Origin: a virus | DNA: 62,866 nucleotides | Reading direction: 5' to 3' (one strand) | Virus record (IMG/VR): IMGVR_UViG_3300030333_004509 | Span: 1-62,866 of that record | Program-made: the position numbers and the translations under genes | Notes under the pieces: generated by a model | What the model was told of the DNA's origin: nothing | The model's database searches: none | The model's input: the letters and a program-made list of their open reading frames with translations, nothing else | Part shown: in pieces, positions 7,789 to 15,899 of the stretch | Layout: each line of letters opens with the position of its first letter | Position numbering within the stretch: position 1 is the stretch's first letter

Positions 7789-9432
7789 CTACATCCAGTG
7801 TCGAGGGGGTGGTTTGAACAGGTTCTTAGCGTCGGACTTAGCGCGCTTCTTATGTTGATCTAAATCAGCAACTGTGACTTGTCCGGGGACTCTTTCAGGT
7901 TCTGAGTCCTCGATGTTAGCGCGTGTGAAGCGTCGACGCGACAGTATATCAGCCGCCATGACAGCGGTACGTGCGCGGTCGAAGTGATGTTGGCTGCCGT
8001 CAAGCCCTTGTGTGCGTTTCTTGCGGCTCCCGTCATAGTTCACAAGTTGGTGCAAGAGCCCTCTACTGAGCAGTGTGATGTCTCCTTCGCGGAGCATCTG
8101 GACAAGTCTTGCCTCAGCCTCTTGCAGTCTCTTGGATGTCGCGTACCAACCTGGGTGGTTTCGGTCAGTCCATAAGAGATTCCGGCACTGAGCGTCTTTG
8201 AGCACTGCAATACATGCCATCGCGTTAGACTCGACTGCGAGCAGTGCGTTGTTGTAGTAGCTCTGGATCTGCATGAGTCGGCGGGCGAAGCGACCAGGAT
8301 CTTCTCGATCTTCCCAGAAGGCGACTTCACGTCTCTCAAGCGCGTTCCACACAGTGAGTGCGCTCTTATCACCTGACCCACCAAAGCCAGCGGGGTCAGC
8401 TGTGATGAGATACTTTTGGTTCGCTTCTGGTCCAGTCATGATGCAGCAGCCTGCAGGACTGAGTGGTGGATCAGGTACTGCGCGGGCCAGTGCAGGCTTC
8501 AATACTTCGACAGGCATGATTGGCGCGAGACTGCCCAACCAACCATCGTATGGGTCAGATGGATACTTGGCGCTGAACAAGCGATCGTCGCCAACAAACT
8601 CTGTGTTGAGTGCGCTGCGACGGAATGCCATGTTCGCGAGGTTCATCCCGTCATGGCGGGCCTGGTAGGTTTTCTCGGCTTCCGTCAGCTTGATGCTCGG
8701 ATCGTCGATCTGGCAGCTGTCATCGTCCCACCAGTCTAAGAATAGAGGGTGGAACCGACTCTTACCCTCGAGTGCTGACTGCCACATCTGTTCGTGGTGT
8801 GAGCCAGCTCGTCCGGGTGTCGACTCTAATATAACTCTGGCGTTCACCCTTTTATTCACAGTGGGGAAGATATTGATTGCCGCCTTCTTTTGCCACTGGG
8901 CTTCACCAAACTCGGTGATGACCAGTCGGTCAATCGAACGTCCAATAGCTGGTGAGCGACCACCAGCGGTCAGAATCTTGATTCCGCCACCGTGACAGAA
9001 GTGCATCTGCGTAGTTCCTGCTCTGCGACCCTTGGCCAGGGGCATTCTTACATCAGCCGGGAGTCGGTGGTAGGCGAATAAGATGCGCTCGAAGATATCC
9101 TCGGCTGTATCCTGACGCTCTGCGATGAGCAGTCCTTTGACCCCGTTCAGGTACATGCAGTCCCGTAGTAGGAGCATGACAGAGATGGTAGTGATCTTTG
9201 CCTGACGGAACTTGTTGACGAGTACCCAGCGATTGTCGTGCACAGCTTGCAGCAGTTTGCGCTGCGTCTTTGTAGGCTCGAGGTAACCGATAGACTCGTC
9301 CTCTCGCACGATCTGGCACATCGACACAAAAGCATCAGGGGTCGAGAAGAGAGCTCGGATCTTAGACTGGTTGAGTCCAGGTGCGGTTGCTAAGTTCGCA
9401 CCCTTTGTAAGAGCTGAAGTCTGAATAGGCAC
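7789..9432 (-). CDS. terL: Terminase large subunit
   Basis: A 547-residue DNA-packaging ATPase/nuclease. The ATPase half shows a variant Walker A at residues 74-82 (KFRQAKITT, lacking the usual GK[ST]) and a Walker B-like strand 'RLVITEFGEA' with E174 as the probable catalytic glutamate. The nuclease half has three acidic clusters typical of RNase H-fold terminases: D346 in 'TADPAGFGG', E401 in 'VESNA', and D485/D495 in 'FDRARTAVMAAD'. It starts with GTG at 9432, preceded by GGGAGG at about 6 nt. No small terminase subunit was recognised. It is transcribed away from the capsid gene. Confidence 0.93.
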   Translation of the reverse strand: MPIQTSALTKGANLATAPGLNQSKIRALFSTPDAFVSMCQIVREDESIGYLEPTKTQRKLLQAVHDNRWVLVNKFRQAKITTISVMLLLRDCMYLNGVKGLLIAERQDTAEDIFERILFAYHRLPADVRMPLAKGRRAGTTQMHFCHGGGIKILTAGGRSPAIGRSIDRLVITEFGEAQWQKKAAINIFPTVNKRVNARVILESTPGRAGSHHEQMWQSALEGKSRFHPLFLDWWDDDSCQIDDPSIKLTEAEKTYQARHDGMNLANMAFRRSALNTEFVGDDRLFSAKYPSDPYDGWLGSLAPIMPVEVLKPALARAVPDPPLSPAGCCIMTGPEANQKYLITADPAGFGGSGDKSALTVWNALERREVAFWEDREDPGRFARRLMQIQSYYNNALLAVESNAMACIAVLKDAQCRNLLWTDRNHPGWYATSKRLQEAEARLVQMLREGDITLLSRGLLHQLVNYDGSRKKRTQGLDGSQHHFDRARTAVMAADILSRRRFTRANIEDSEPERVPGQVTVADLDQHKKRAKSDAKNLFKPPPRHWM

Positions 9433-9449
9433 AGGTTGCCTCCCTGGTT

Positions 9450-9459
9450 ATGCTATCAT
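9450..9459. promoter_or_regulatory. Bidirectional extended -10 promoter between terminase and virion blocks
   Basis: ATGCTATCAT here reads as TGCTATCAT on the plus strand and TGATAGCAT on the minus strand, so each strand carries an extended -10 element (TG-N-TANCAT). It lies in the 52-bp gap between the terminase GTG (9432) and the first rightward ATG (9485). It sits inside a 16-bp imperfect palindrome (9448-9463, 13 of 16 positions symmetric). No convincing -35 is present on either side, as is usual for extended -10 promoters. Confidence 0.5.
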
Positions 9460-9484
9460 GACCCCACTATTCCAGCGAGAAGTC

Positions 9485-9658
9485 ATGGCTATCGGATCTG
9501 ACATTAAAGCAGTTACCCGCGCCTCTATGAAGGGGGCAGAGAAAAAGTCTGAAAAGCTTGAGAGTATTCGGTCTATGCTGGCTAAGATTCAGGGCAGTAA
9601 GAAGAAGCAAAATAACCCTGCTGGTAATCTACCCTCGGGCAGGGCTTACGGTAAGTAG
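9485..9658 (+). CDS. 57-residue helical protein before the capsid gene
   Basis: The protein begins MAIGSDIKAVTRASMKG. A charged helix rich in Lys, Ser and Glu is followed by a Gly/Asn/Pro tail ending RAYGK. I take the ATG at 9485 rather than the in-frame ATG at 9458, which lies inside the promoter. It is the first gene of the rightward virion block. Unknown function. Confidence 0.55.
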   Translation: MAIGSDIKAVTRASMKGAEKKSEKLESIRSMLAKIQGSKKKQNNPAGNLPSGRAYGK

Positions 9659-9841
9659 GTCATTTTTTGACCCGAAAGTCTTGCAAAACAATATCTGACG
9701 ACGTAGATTTAGTGCAGCACCCGTTGTGCTGCCGGGTAGCCTCCGTCGAGGTCCGGCACTTTAGGCACTAGGGCAGGCATCAACAGGCTTTTGTTTTTTA
9801 CTTGTCGGACTACTTTAGTCTGACTCAGACAGGTGCATTAT
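9659..9841 (+). other. Structured leader ahead of the capsid gene
   Basis: The 183-nt gap holds no gene. It contains four inverted repeats: GGTCA-TTTTT-TGACC (9658-9672), GCAGCAC-CCGTT-GTGCTGC (9714-9732), GACTA-CTT-TAGTC (9808-9820), and a perfect GTCTGA-C-TCAGAC (9818-9830) ending right at the capsid ribosome site AGGTG. None is followed by a uridine tract, so I do not call them terminators. They may stabilise or regulate the capsid message. No strong promoter was found here. Confidence 0.5.
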
Positions 9842-10891
9842 ATGTCCATCTCTACCGAAGTATTGAATACTACGTTTGCTGATCTTCGTGGTCCTCTCGT
9901 AAATTCTTTTGTTCGGAGCAATGAGCTGTTCGACGCACTGGATGCCAAGGCTCGCATGCCCATGGAAAGCGGCTCGTATATCGAGCGTACTTTCACGGGT
10001 GGTGCTCCTGCTCGAGGTGTCGGTGTGTTCGTCGGTGACGAGCTTCTGAACATGACTCGGCGTCAGCAGGTGAAGAAGTTCCAAGTGGAACCTCATCGTC
10101 TCGTTGTTGCCATCAACATTCCCAAGAAGGAACTACTGTTCAACAGTGGTAAGCTTGCAGTTATCCGACTGATTGAGGAGTATCCTCAGACTGTCATGGA
10201 AGCTGTCAAGGCTGACCTGAACAAGTATCTTCTGACTGGTGTAAGTCGCGGCCTGGTATTCCAGACAGCTGAGCTCAAGGGTCTTATGACTCTGAATGGT
10301 CAGTTCTCTACGGGTATCGGAGCTGGTGTGACTAACGGCCTTCTCGACTTTGCTGCTCCGTCCGCTCAGACGCAGACTGTGCAGAGTGTTGCGAAGAGCT
10401 CCAGCTACTTCCACTTCAACAACTATCTTGACATCGGTACCTGGGCGACTGACGGTCTTCTCGACCTGCGCAAGGTGTATCGTCAGTGCTCCCACTATGC
10501 CGGTGGCGTAGGTAAGGGACCTGACCTGGTCATCATGGATGACGACACCTTCGCTAACTTCGAGGAAACTCGTCGTAGCCAGATTCGTATCTCGATGGTT
10601 GAAGACAAGACCGCCAAGAGCAACATGCTGGGCCTCGAGCTCGGAGTTGCCAAGGTCACGTCTTCGATTGATCTGGATCGCGGAGACTTTAGCGGTGACG
10701 CGGCTGACGGTGTTACCTATATGCTCAACACTGATTACTTCGAGTTCCCGATGCATGAGGCTCCTCAGATCGGTAAGTTCACGGAGCGTGTTGGGGATCA
10801 GGACGTTGTCACGGCACTTTTCTCGATGCAGGGTAACCTCATCTGTACTAAGCTCCCCGCACAGGGTGCTGTTTCCGGCGGATCCGCTTAG
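9842..10891 (+). CDS. Major capsid protein
   Basis: A 349-residue protein beginning MSISTEVLNTTFADLRGP. Its length, composition and order (N-terminal arm, 'RRQQVKKFQVEPHRLVVAI', 'EEYPQTVMEAVKADLNKYLL', 'PDLVIMDDDTFANFEETRR', then the C-terminal 'QGNLICTKLPAQG') fit an HK97-fold major capsid protein of the type found in marine podoviruses. The ATG at 9842 has AGGTG 6 nt upstream; a GTG at 9833 is less likely. The 187-residue decoration-like gene follows at once, which supports the call. Confidence 0.88.
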   Translation: MSISTEVLNTTFADLRGPLVNSFVRSNELFDALDAKARMPMESGSYIERTFTGGAPARGVGVFVGDELLNMTRRQQVKKFQVEPHRLVVAINIPKKELLFNSGKLAVIRLIEEYPQTVMEAVKADLNKYLLTGVSRGLVFQTAELKGLMTLNGQFSTGIGAGVTNGLLDFAAPSAQTQTVQSVAKSSSYFHFNNYLDIGTWATDGLLDLRKVYRQCSHYAGGVGKGPDLVIMDDDTFANFEETRRSQIRISMVEDKTAKSNMLGLELGVAKVTSSIDLDRGDFSGDAADGVTYMLNTDYFEFPMHEAPQIGKFTERVGDQDVVTALFSMQGNLICTKLPAQGAVSGGSA

Positions 10892-10900
10892 GAGGTTATC

Positions 10901-11464
10901 ATGGCTTTGGGAAATCGAGTAAAGACCGATGCGCTCAATACGACTTATACTACTGAGCAGTATGCTTTGGGTACTAAGTTTGTGGAGTCCGCGGAGGAAG
11001 TAGCAGCCAATGGTTCAGGGGTTAATACCTCGGTCACACTGACTGCTGCGCAGAAGCTGATGCTTGCCGGTGAGCGTACCTGGGTCTTTATTAAGTCCTC
11101 GGGTACGATTGCTGCTGGTGATCTGGTCAAGCGAACTGCCGACACTGACGCCTATACGGGTGTTCAAGACGATAGTGACGAGGGCGCGAAGTATGACATG
11201 CTCGGCGTAGCCGACCATGCGATTGCTTCTGGTGAGTACGGCTGGATTATCTGCAAGGGTGCTTGTGTTGTTCAGGCTGAGTCTGGAGTTGCGGCAGGTC
11301 ATCTACTTGCTTCTGACGGTAATAATACCGCCGGAGAGGTTGATACCTGGACCTCGGGTGCCGGGACTAGTCACAAGTGTATTGGCATTGCCCTTGAGGC
11401 GGAAGATAGCGGGTCTACTTTCGGTGCGGGCTACGTCATTGCGCGGATTGATATCCCCGCTTGA
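10901..11464 (+). CDS. Probable capsid decoration / head-fibre-like protein
   Basis: A 187-residue, Ala/Gly/Thr/Asp-rich beta protein. The middle reads 'GTIAAGDLVKRT', 'GVADHAIASGEYGWIICKG', 'GVAAGHLLASDG' and 'IGIALEAEDSG', a pattern of repeated short strands I associate with small capsid decoration proteins encoded right after the major capsid gene. AGGAGG precedes the ATG. The gene ends just before a strong terminator, so capsid and decoration genes may be expressed at a higher level than those downstream. Confidence 0.65.
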   Translation: MALGNRVKTDALNTTYTTEQYALGTKFVESAEEVAANGSGVNTSVTLTAAQKLMLAGERTWVFIKSSGTIAAGDLVKRTADTDAYTGVQDDSDEGAKYDMLGVADHAIASGEYGWIICKGACVVQAESGVAAGHLLASDGNNTAGEVDTWTSGAGTSHKCIGIALEAEDSGSTFGAGYVIARIDIPA

Positions 11465-11473
11465 TCAGCTGAT
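11464..11473. repeat. 10-bp perfect palindrome ATCAGCTGAT
   Basis: The palindrome overlaps the stop codon end of the decoration gene and lies 13 bp before the terminator stem. It may be a protein-binding site, or simply coincidence. Confidence 0.3.
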
Positions 11474-11486
11474 TCGTGATACATTA

Positions 11487-11521
11487 GGGTCGGGGCTCAT
11501 CGAGCCTCGGCCCTTTCTTTT
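11487..11521 (+). terminator. Intrinsic terminator after capsid/decoration genes
   Basis: A 12-bp stem (GGGTCGGGGCTC with GAGCCTCGGCCC, two G-U pairs), a 3-nt loop ATC, and a TTTCTTTT tract. It separates the high-demand capsid genes from the adaptor and tail genes. Because I see no strong promoter before 11531, it may be partially read through. Confidence 0.85.
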
Positions 11522-11530
11522 GGAGGTGGT

Positions 11531-13228
11531 ATGGATGTATCTCTCGGAGCGCTTCGTCGAAGACTTTTAGAGTTTCGATCATGGGATAGTTCAGGTAAGG
11601 CGTTCGACATTCGGGTACGAGAGTCTCTGAACTTTGCGTTGGACCGCATGGCAGGCGATGTGCCTGAGGCGCTTATCCCCTCGGAAGAGCATATTGTTCT
11701 GCACGCTGATGTGAAGGGCACTGATTCAGACGTCGCGGCTCGCTTGGCTTATGCGTCGAGTACTGATGACTACTTGAAGTTTGTCGATACAGCAGGCACA
11801 GACATTGGGGCGAGTTCTCTTACTACCTGGAGGCCGACGATCGACGGTACCTGGGATGGCATCATGCATCTCGAGATCACAGACTCTGATGGCGTAAAAC
11901 ACCGACGCCAATCTCGCGAATGGTGGAAAGACGGCAATGCTTACTATGTAAGCCTTGACCGTCCTTGGAGAGATGACTTCGCCTCTGACATCAGCATGGA
12001 TTTCCGTATCCATCAACCAGAGTTTTTTGTTTCTGATGATGTGATGGAGGTTCTTGAGCCTGCGCGTATCTGGGATAGTAGTCGTCAACAAGTCTGGGCG
12101 ATTGATACAGCAGGTGCTTATCGTCAGGACATGGTTGATTTTCAGGGTGAAAGCCAAGGGCGACCCTATAGATTTTGGCGAGGGCGACACTACCAGATCC
12201 CCGCTCCGCATGAAGTGCCTGACATCGAAGCTAAGGACTATGGCGGCCAGCCTCCGACAGGAATCTTTGATCCGCCTGATCTCCCTAAAGAGCAGAAGAC
12301 AGTACCTGATCCGATAAATGTACAGCTGATATCCAAATCTGGGTCCACAGCGACTGTCTCGACGTCACTATCGAGGCTGTCTTTGTCGAAGACAACAGGC
12401 TTGAGAACTGCTGCGACAGCTAAGATACCTAAGGGTGCGGGTATTACCTGGGTCGGCCCCGTAGCAGAGGGTGCCTTCCAGTTTTGCTACACGTATGTCT
12501 GGGGTCGCAGAGACGAAGAGTGGCAAGATGCGCCGCTTGGAACTCGAGATCCTCAGTGGGAAAGCGCTCCGTCTCCGATAAGCTCCGTGATGAATCACGA
12601 AGAGTTTCCGGGCTCAGCTGTCGATATTCTCATTACCAATATCGATGCGATGTTGGAGTACGACACGTTTGCTTCTAGCGGCGCAGATTTTATCAAGCGC
12701 GGTAAGTCAGGTCTGAGGATCCGTATCTACGTGGCCCGCCTCGATGTACGCAAGGAAAGCAAAGTCAGCACTTTTGACCGAGTAGAGAGCTCAGGCAAGT
12801 TTTATCTGCTGACTGAGATCGAACCGGTCATGAAGAAGTATACGTGGACAGGGGCTGTGACACCTGACTACCACCGACCCCTTAAGCACAGTACAGGGTA
12901 CTACGCTCACAAGGTGTACCCGCACCAAGATGCTCGCTATGAAGTCGATCTTCGTGTACTGCGGCTACCGCGCAAGTTTGTGTCCGACCAGGACACAGCC
13001 CCGATTCAGAGAGACTCAGTTCCAGCACTGCTTGAACTGGCTCTTTATTATCTCTGTCTACAAGATGGTGTGGATCAGCAGAGTGCGACATTGCACTTAG
13101 ATCGTTACAACGAGCTGGCCCGCAGGTATCGCATGCGGTACGCTAACCCAGGCCGAATCGTGGAGCCCGTTCCGATCTACGGACATACGACACGAAAGCG
13201 TTTCGGCACATTTAGTAACTCAACATAG
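11531..13228 (+). CDS. Probable head-tail adaptor / neck protein
   Basis: A 565-residue protein. The N-terminal ~50 residues (LRRRLLEFRSWDSSGKAFDIR, split here for brevity, then ESLNFALDRMAGDVPEALIP) form the helical bundle common in podovirus adaptor/neck proteins. The rest is beta-rich with a Pro-rich linker near 235-255. The C-terminus returns to helices (LLELALYYLCLQDGVDQQSA). Position between capsid and nozzle genes fits an adaptor. It is larger than classical adaptors (about 200 residues), so it may include an extra tail or fibre-attachment domain. GGAGG precedes the ATG at 11531. Confidence 0.55.
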   Translation: MDVSLGALRRRLLEFRSWDSSGKAFDIRVRESLNFALDRMAGDVPEALIPSEEHIVLHADVKGTDSDVAARLAYASSTDDYLKFVDTAGTDIGASSLTTWRPTIDGTWDGIMHLEITDSDGVKHRRQSREWWKDGNAYYVSLDRPWRDDFASDISMDFRIHQPEFFVSDDVMEVLEPARIWDSSRQQVWAIDTAGAYRQDMVDFQGESQGRPYRFWRGRHYQIPAPHEVPDIEAKDYGGQPPTGIFDPPDLPKEQKTVPDPINVQLISKSGSTATVSTSLSRLSLSKTTGLRTAATAKIPKGAGITWVGPVAEGAFQFCYTYVWGRRDEEWQDAPLGTRDPQWESAPSPISSVMNHEEFPGSAVDILITNIDAMLEYDTFASSGADFIKRGKSGLRIRIYVARLDVRKESKVSTFDRVESSGKFYLLTEIEPVMKKYTWTGAVTPDYHRPLKHSTGYYAHKVYPHQDARYEVDLRVLRLPRKFVSDQDTAPIQRDSVPALLELALYYLCLQDGVDQQSATLHLDRYNELARRYRMRYANPGRIVEPVPIYGHTTRKRFGTFSNST

Positions 13229-13235
13229 GTGATTT

Positions 13236-13688
13236 ATGAGTCAGTCAATGACACTTCCACGTCCCAAGCTGGGCGACCATCTCTACCGCCACACTCTTGT
13301 CGGCCTTGTCGAAGAAGCCCTGGTCGTCAGTATCAGTGGCCCCGAGAAGCAACCAGATATGTGGACCGCGGTTGTTATGACACGTTGCGGCGTCGAGTTT
13401 GTGAGCTCCGACCGAGAGTTTCGCAGCAAGCATGACTGGGTACCTTCGAGCTGGATGTACGACGAAGAGCGTAAGTGCTGGGTGATTCCCGCAGTAAACA
13501 CGCAAGCAGCTAAAGATGCGAGCGGCTGGAATCTTCCTGCACCGAATACAGGCGAGAAGTACATGAGCTGGAGAGCTCGAGTCTTCCGAGAAGTGCCCAT
13601 GCTCAAGAAGAGCGACAACATGAATGACATCTTGTCTGATGCTTGGAAGTCGCTTGATCGAATCGAGATGACTCCTGCCTCGGCTTAA
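13236..13688 (+). CDS. Hypothetical structural protein
   Basis: A 150-residue protein with a compact beta N-terminus and Trp-rich middle (HDWVPSSWMYDEERKCWVIP). It is unrecognised. Placement between the adaptor and nozzle genes suggests a neck component or head completion protein. Confidence 0.55.
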   Translation: MSQSMTLPRPKLGDHLYRHTLVGLVEEALVVSISGPEKQPDMWTAVVMTRCGVEFVSSDREFRSKHDWVPSSWMYDEERKCWVIPAVNTQAAKDASGWNLPAPNTGEKYMSWRARVFREVPMLKKSDNMNDILSDAWKSLDRIEMTPASA

Positions 13689-13707
13689 CCTCAGCTGAGA
13701 CACGTTC

Positions 13708-15891
13708 ATGGCAGGTCCCCGACAGAATCAACCTGTGGAGTTTGTTGTTCCTGCTGGTGAGCAGCAGGTTCAGTACTCTCCAAGTGCTTTAGCGTACAAG
13801 ATCCAGAACTTCGAGTTTACGCCTGAAGGCACATTGAAGTCTGTTGTGGGGCCTTGTGTGTATGAGCCCGCCCGTTCTGCTGATGAGCAGACAGCAATCA
13901 CCACTCGGTTGGGTGAGGCTCACGGAGTGTTTCACGCGAAGCTGAACGGAGGTGTCAGTGAGATGCTCCTCGTTCGGGCTGGGACTAAGCTGTACCAGCA
14001 TCATGGGTGGAACCGCGAGTTCAAGGAGCTCAAGTCGGGGCTGTCTTCAGACACTCGAGCTACTTACCCTGACCAGTTCGTCATCTTAAACGACAACATT
14101 ATTTGGACGAATGGCGTTGATCGGCCTCTTGTAGTCTCACACGACGGCATGACGTTACCCCTGGGATTCGCTGAAGTACCTGGTGCGCCTCAAGTTGAAG
14201 GACCTGAGAATCCCGACTCTGATAATGTAGACACGTTCTACCCAAACACGATGGGGTATTCGTGGCTTGGTAATATCGGCACTGTCGGTGACTTCCTGGA
14301 TGGATCAGCGGGCTCACTTCGAGAGGGTGGTTGGTACTACTATCTCCAATATGAAGATGTTCACGGGAACCTGTCTCAACCTTCTGCTTCAAGTAACTTA
14401 GTCAAGGTGCACGCAGCCCAAGCCGACCCTTTCGACCCAGATATAGAGAAGAGGTTTGACGATGACAGTGACCGGTACAATCGGTCGTTGGCTCTTGAGA
14501 TAGACGACCTGCAGAAGCAGTTCCTGGTTCGAGTCGCGAGCAACGGACCAGACCACTGCGTAGCTATGCGGTTGTATCGCACACCTGACGTTAACAACAC
14601 CAGCACTATTCCGCGGTTCTTGGCTCGTATCCCAAATAATCGCTCGTTTAGTTATCCCGATAACATTCGTGATTCTCAGCTGGGCTTGGACATGCTGGAG
14701 ATGATTCGAGTCCCTGTGTTCCGTGTGATGTGCACGCATCAGGGACGCCTGGTTATCGGTAACATCGTGGGTGACCCCGGCATTGTGCGTCGATCTTTAC
14801 CGGGTCGACCGGGCACATTCCCTCGACTCGAGTACGTATACCCCGACAGCGGCGGCGCTGAGGTCACGGCAGTCACATCTCACAATGGCGTGCTGCTTGC
14901 CTTTACTGAGGACAGCGTGTACTCGCTCGAAGAGTTTAACGCCCCTAGACCTCTCGCCCAGGGGATTGGCTGCGTTGCTCCCAGGTCGATTCAGGCTATG
15001 CCTGACGGCACACTAATCTGGTTGTCTCGAGATGGGTTTTATGGGATGAGGAATGGTCCGCCTGTTTTGCTGAGCGGACCGATCCAGAGAACGATAAAGA
15101 ACTTTGTTAATCGACCTCGAACTCGCATGGCGGTCTCGGCAATCGATCCTTTGACAGGTGAGTACCGTTGCGCCTTAGCTCCGGCGGGGAATCCAAAGAA
15201 CACGCTCATTCTTTGCTTTGATGGTCAGAGCTGGCGACGCATGGATCTGGGCCTGGAAGTCGCTGATATTTGTCAGACTCGAGATTGGCGACAGTACTTA
15301 CTGTTTATGGGTAAAGACCCAAATGTCGAGTATGAAGGTGAGATAACCAACTACCAGGTGCTCAGAGATAACCAGGTCGCGCTTGAGACTAAGACAGTGG
15401 CGCTCTCGGGGTACAACGAGCTATTCGTCATGGACAGGGAGAACCGTACATACACGCCTCCGTTCCGCGACTATGTCTACCGATCAGGCTGGATGCGGGC
15501 GGACACTGTAGCCTTGACTCCAATGCATATCAGGTCGATGTACCTGGGACTGGTCGACTCCTGGAACGGTGAGTTCAAGATTCGCTTTTACCGAAACGGA
15601 TCATGGGCTGAAGTCGTGGGTATGGAAGACGTGCTCTCAATCGGCGTCGACGATGACACAGGGGTTGTCTCTGACATCGCAGGCTCAGCTGTAATCGGGG
15701 CAGCACGGACTCATGATCCGAGACTATTCTGGCGTCAAGTGCCTGTAGGTCTCGAGAACTCGTACTCCTGGGCGTTTGAGATCAGCGCCAGTCATCCTAC
15801 TCGGCTGCACATCGCGTCTTTTGTTTTTGATGTTACGGTTGCTACGACGGGCAATGTCCGCGGACGTGTACCTCGCAGATCTGACATATAG
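13708..15891 (+). CDS. Tail nozzle-like protein (tubular B / gp10-type)
   Basis: A 727-residue beta-rich protein. The region ~330-500 contains 'THQGRLVIGNIVGD', 'AVTSHNGVLLAFTEDSVYSL' and 'MPDGTLIWLSRDGFYGMRNG', the repeated blade-like strands of podovirus tail-nozzle proteins with a beta-propeller core. The length matches that family. It would form the distal tube through which DNA and internal proteins leave. The gene follows the adaptor, as in other podoviruses. Confidence 0.75.
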   Translation: MAGPRQNQPVEFVVPAGEQQVQYSPSALAYKIQNFEFTPEGTLKSVVGPCVYEPARSADEQTAITTRLGEAHGVFHAKLNGGVSEMLLVRAGTKLYQHHGWNREFKELKSGLSSDTRATYPDQFVILNDNIIWTNGVDRPLVVSHDGMTLPLGFAEVPGAPQVEGPENPDSDNVDTFYPNTMGYSWLGNIGTVGDFLDGSAGSLREGGWYYYLQYEDVHGNLSQPSASSNLVKVHAAQADPFDPDIEKRFDDDSDRYNRSLALEIDDLQKQFLVRVASNGPDHCVAMRLYRTPDVNNTSTIPRFLARIPNNRSFSYPDNIRDSQLGLDMLEMIRVPVFRVMCTHQGRLVIGNIVGDPGIVRRSLPGRPGTFPRLEYVYPDSGGAEVTAVTSHNGVLLAFTEDSVYSLEEFNAPRPLAQGIGCVAPRSIQAMPDGTLIWLSRDGFYGMRNGPPVLLSGPIQRTIKNFVNRPRTRMAVSAIDPLTGEYRCALAPAGNPKNTLILCFDGQSWRRMDLGLEVADICQTRDWRQYLLFMGKDPNVEYEGEITNYQVLRDNQVALETKTVALSGYNELFVMDRENRTYTPPFRDYVYRSGWMRADTVALTPMHIRSMYLGLVDSWNGEFKIRFYRNGSWAEVVGMEDVLSIGVDDDTGVVSDIAGSAVIGAARTHDPRLFWRQVPVGLENSYSWAFEISASHPTRLHIASFVFDVTVATTGNVRGRVPRRSDI

Positions 15892-15899
15892 GAGTCGTT

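Noticed and set aside
9714-9732. GCAGCAC/GTGCTGC hairpin as an intrinsic terminator
   Set aside because: It is followed by CCGGG rather than a T tract.
10133-10756. 207-residue leftward frame opposite the capsid gene
   Set aside because: It is antisense to a highly supported capsid protein and has no supporting features.
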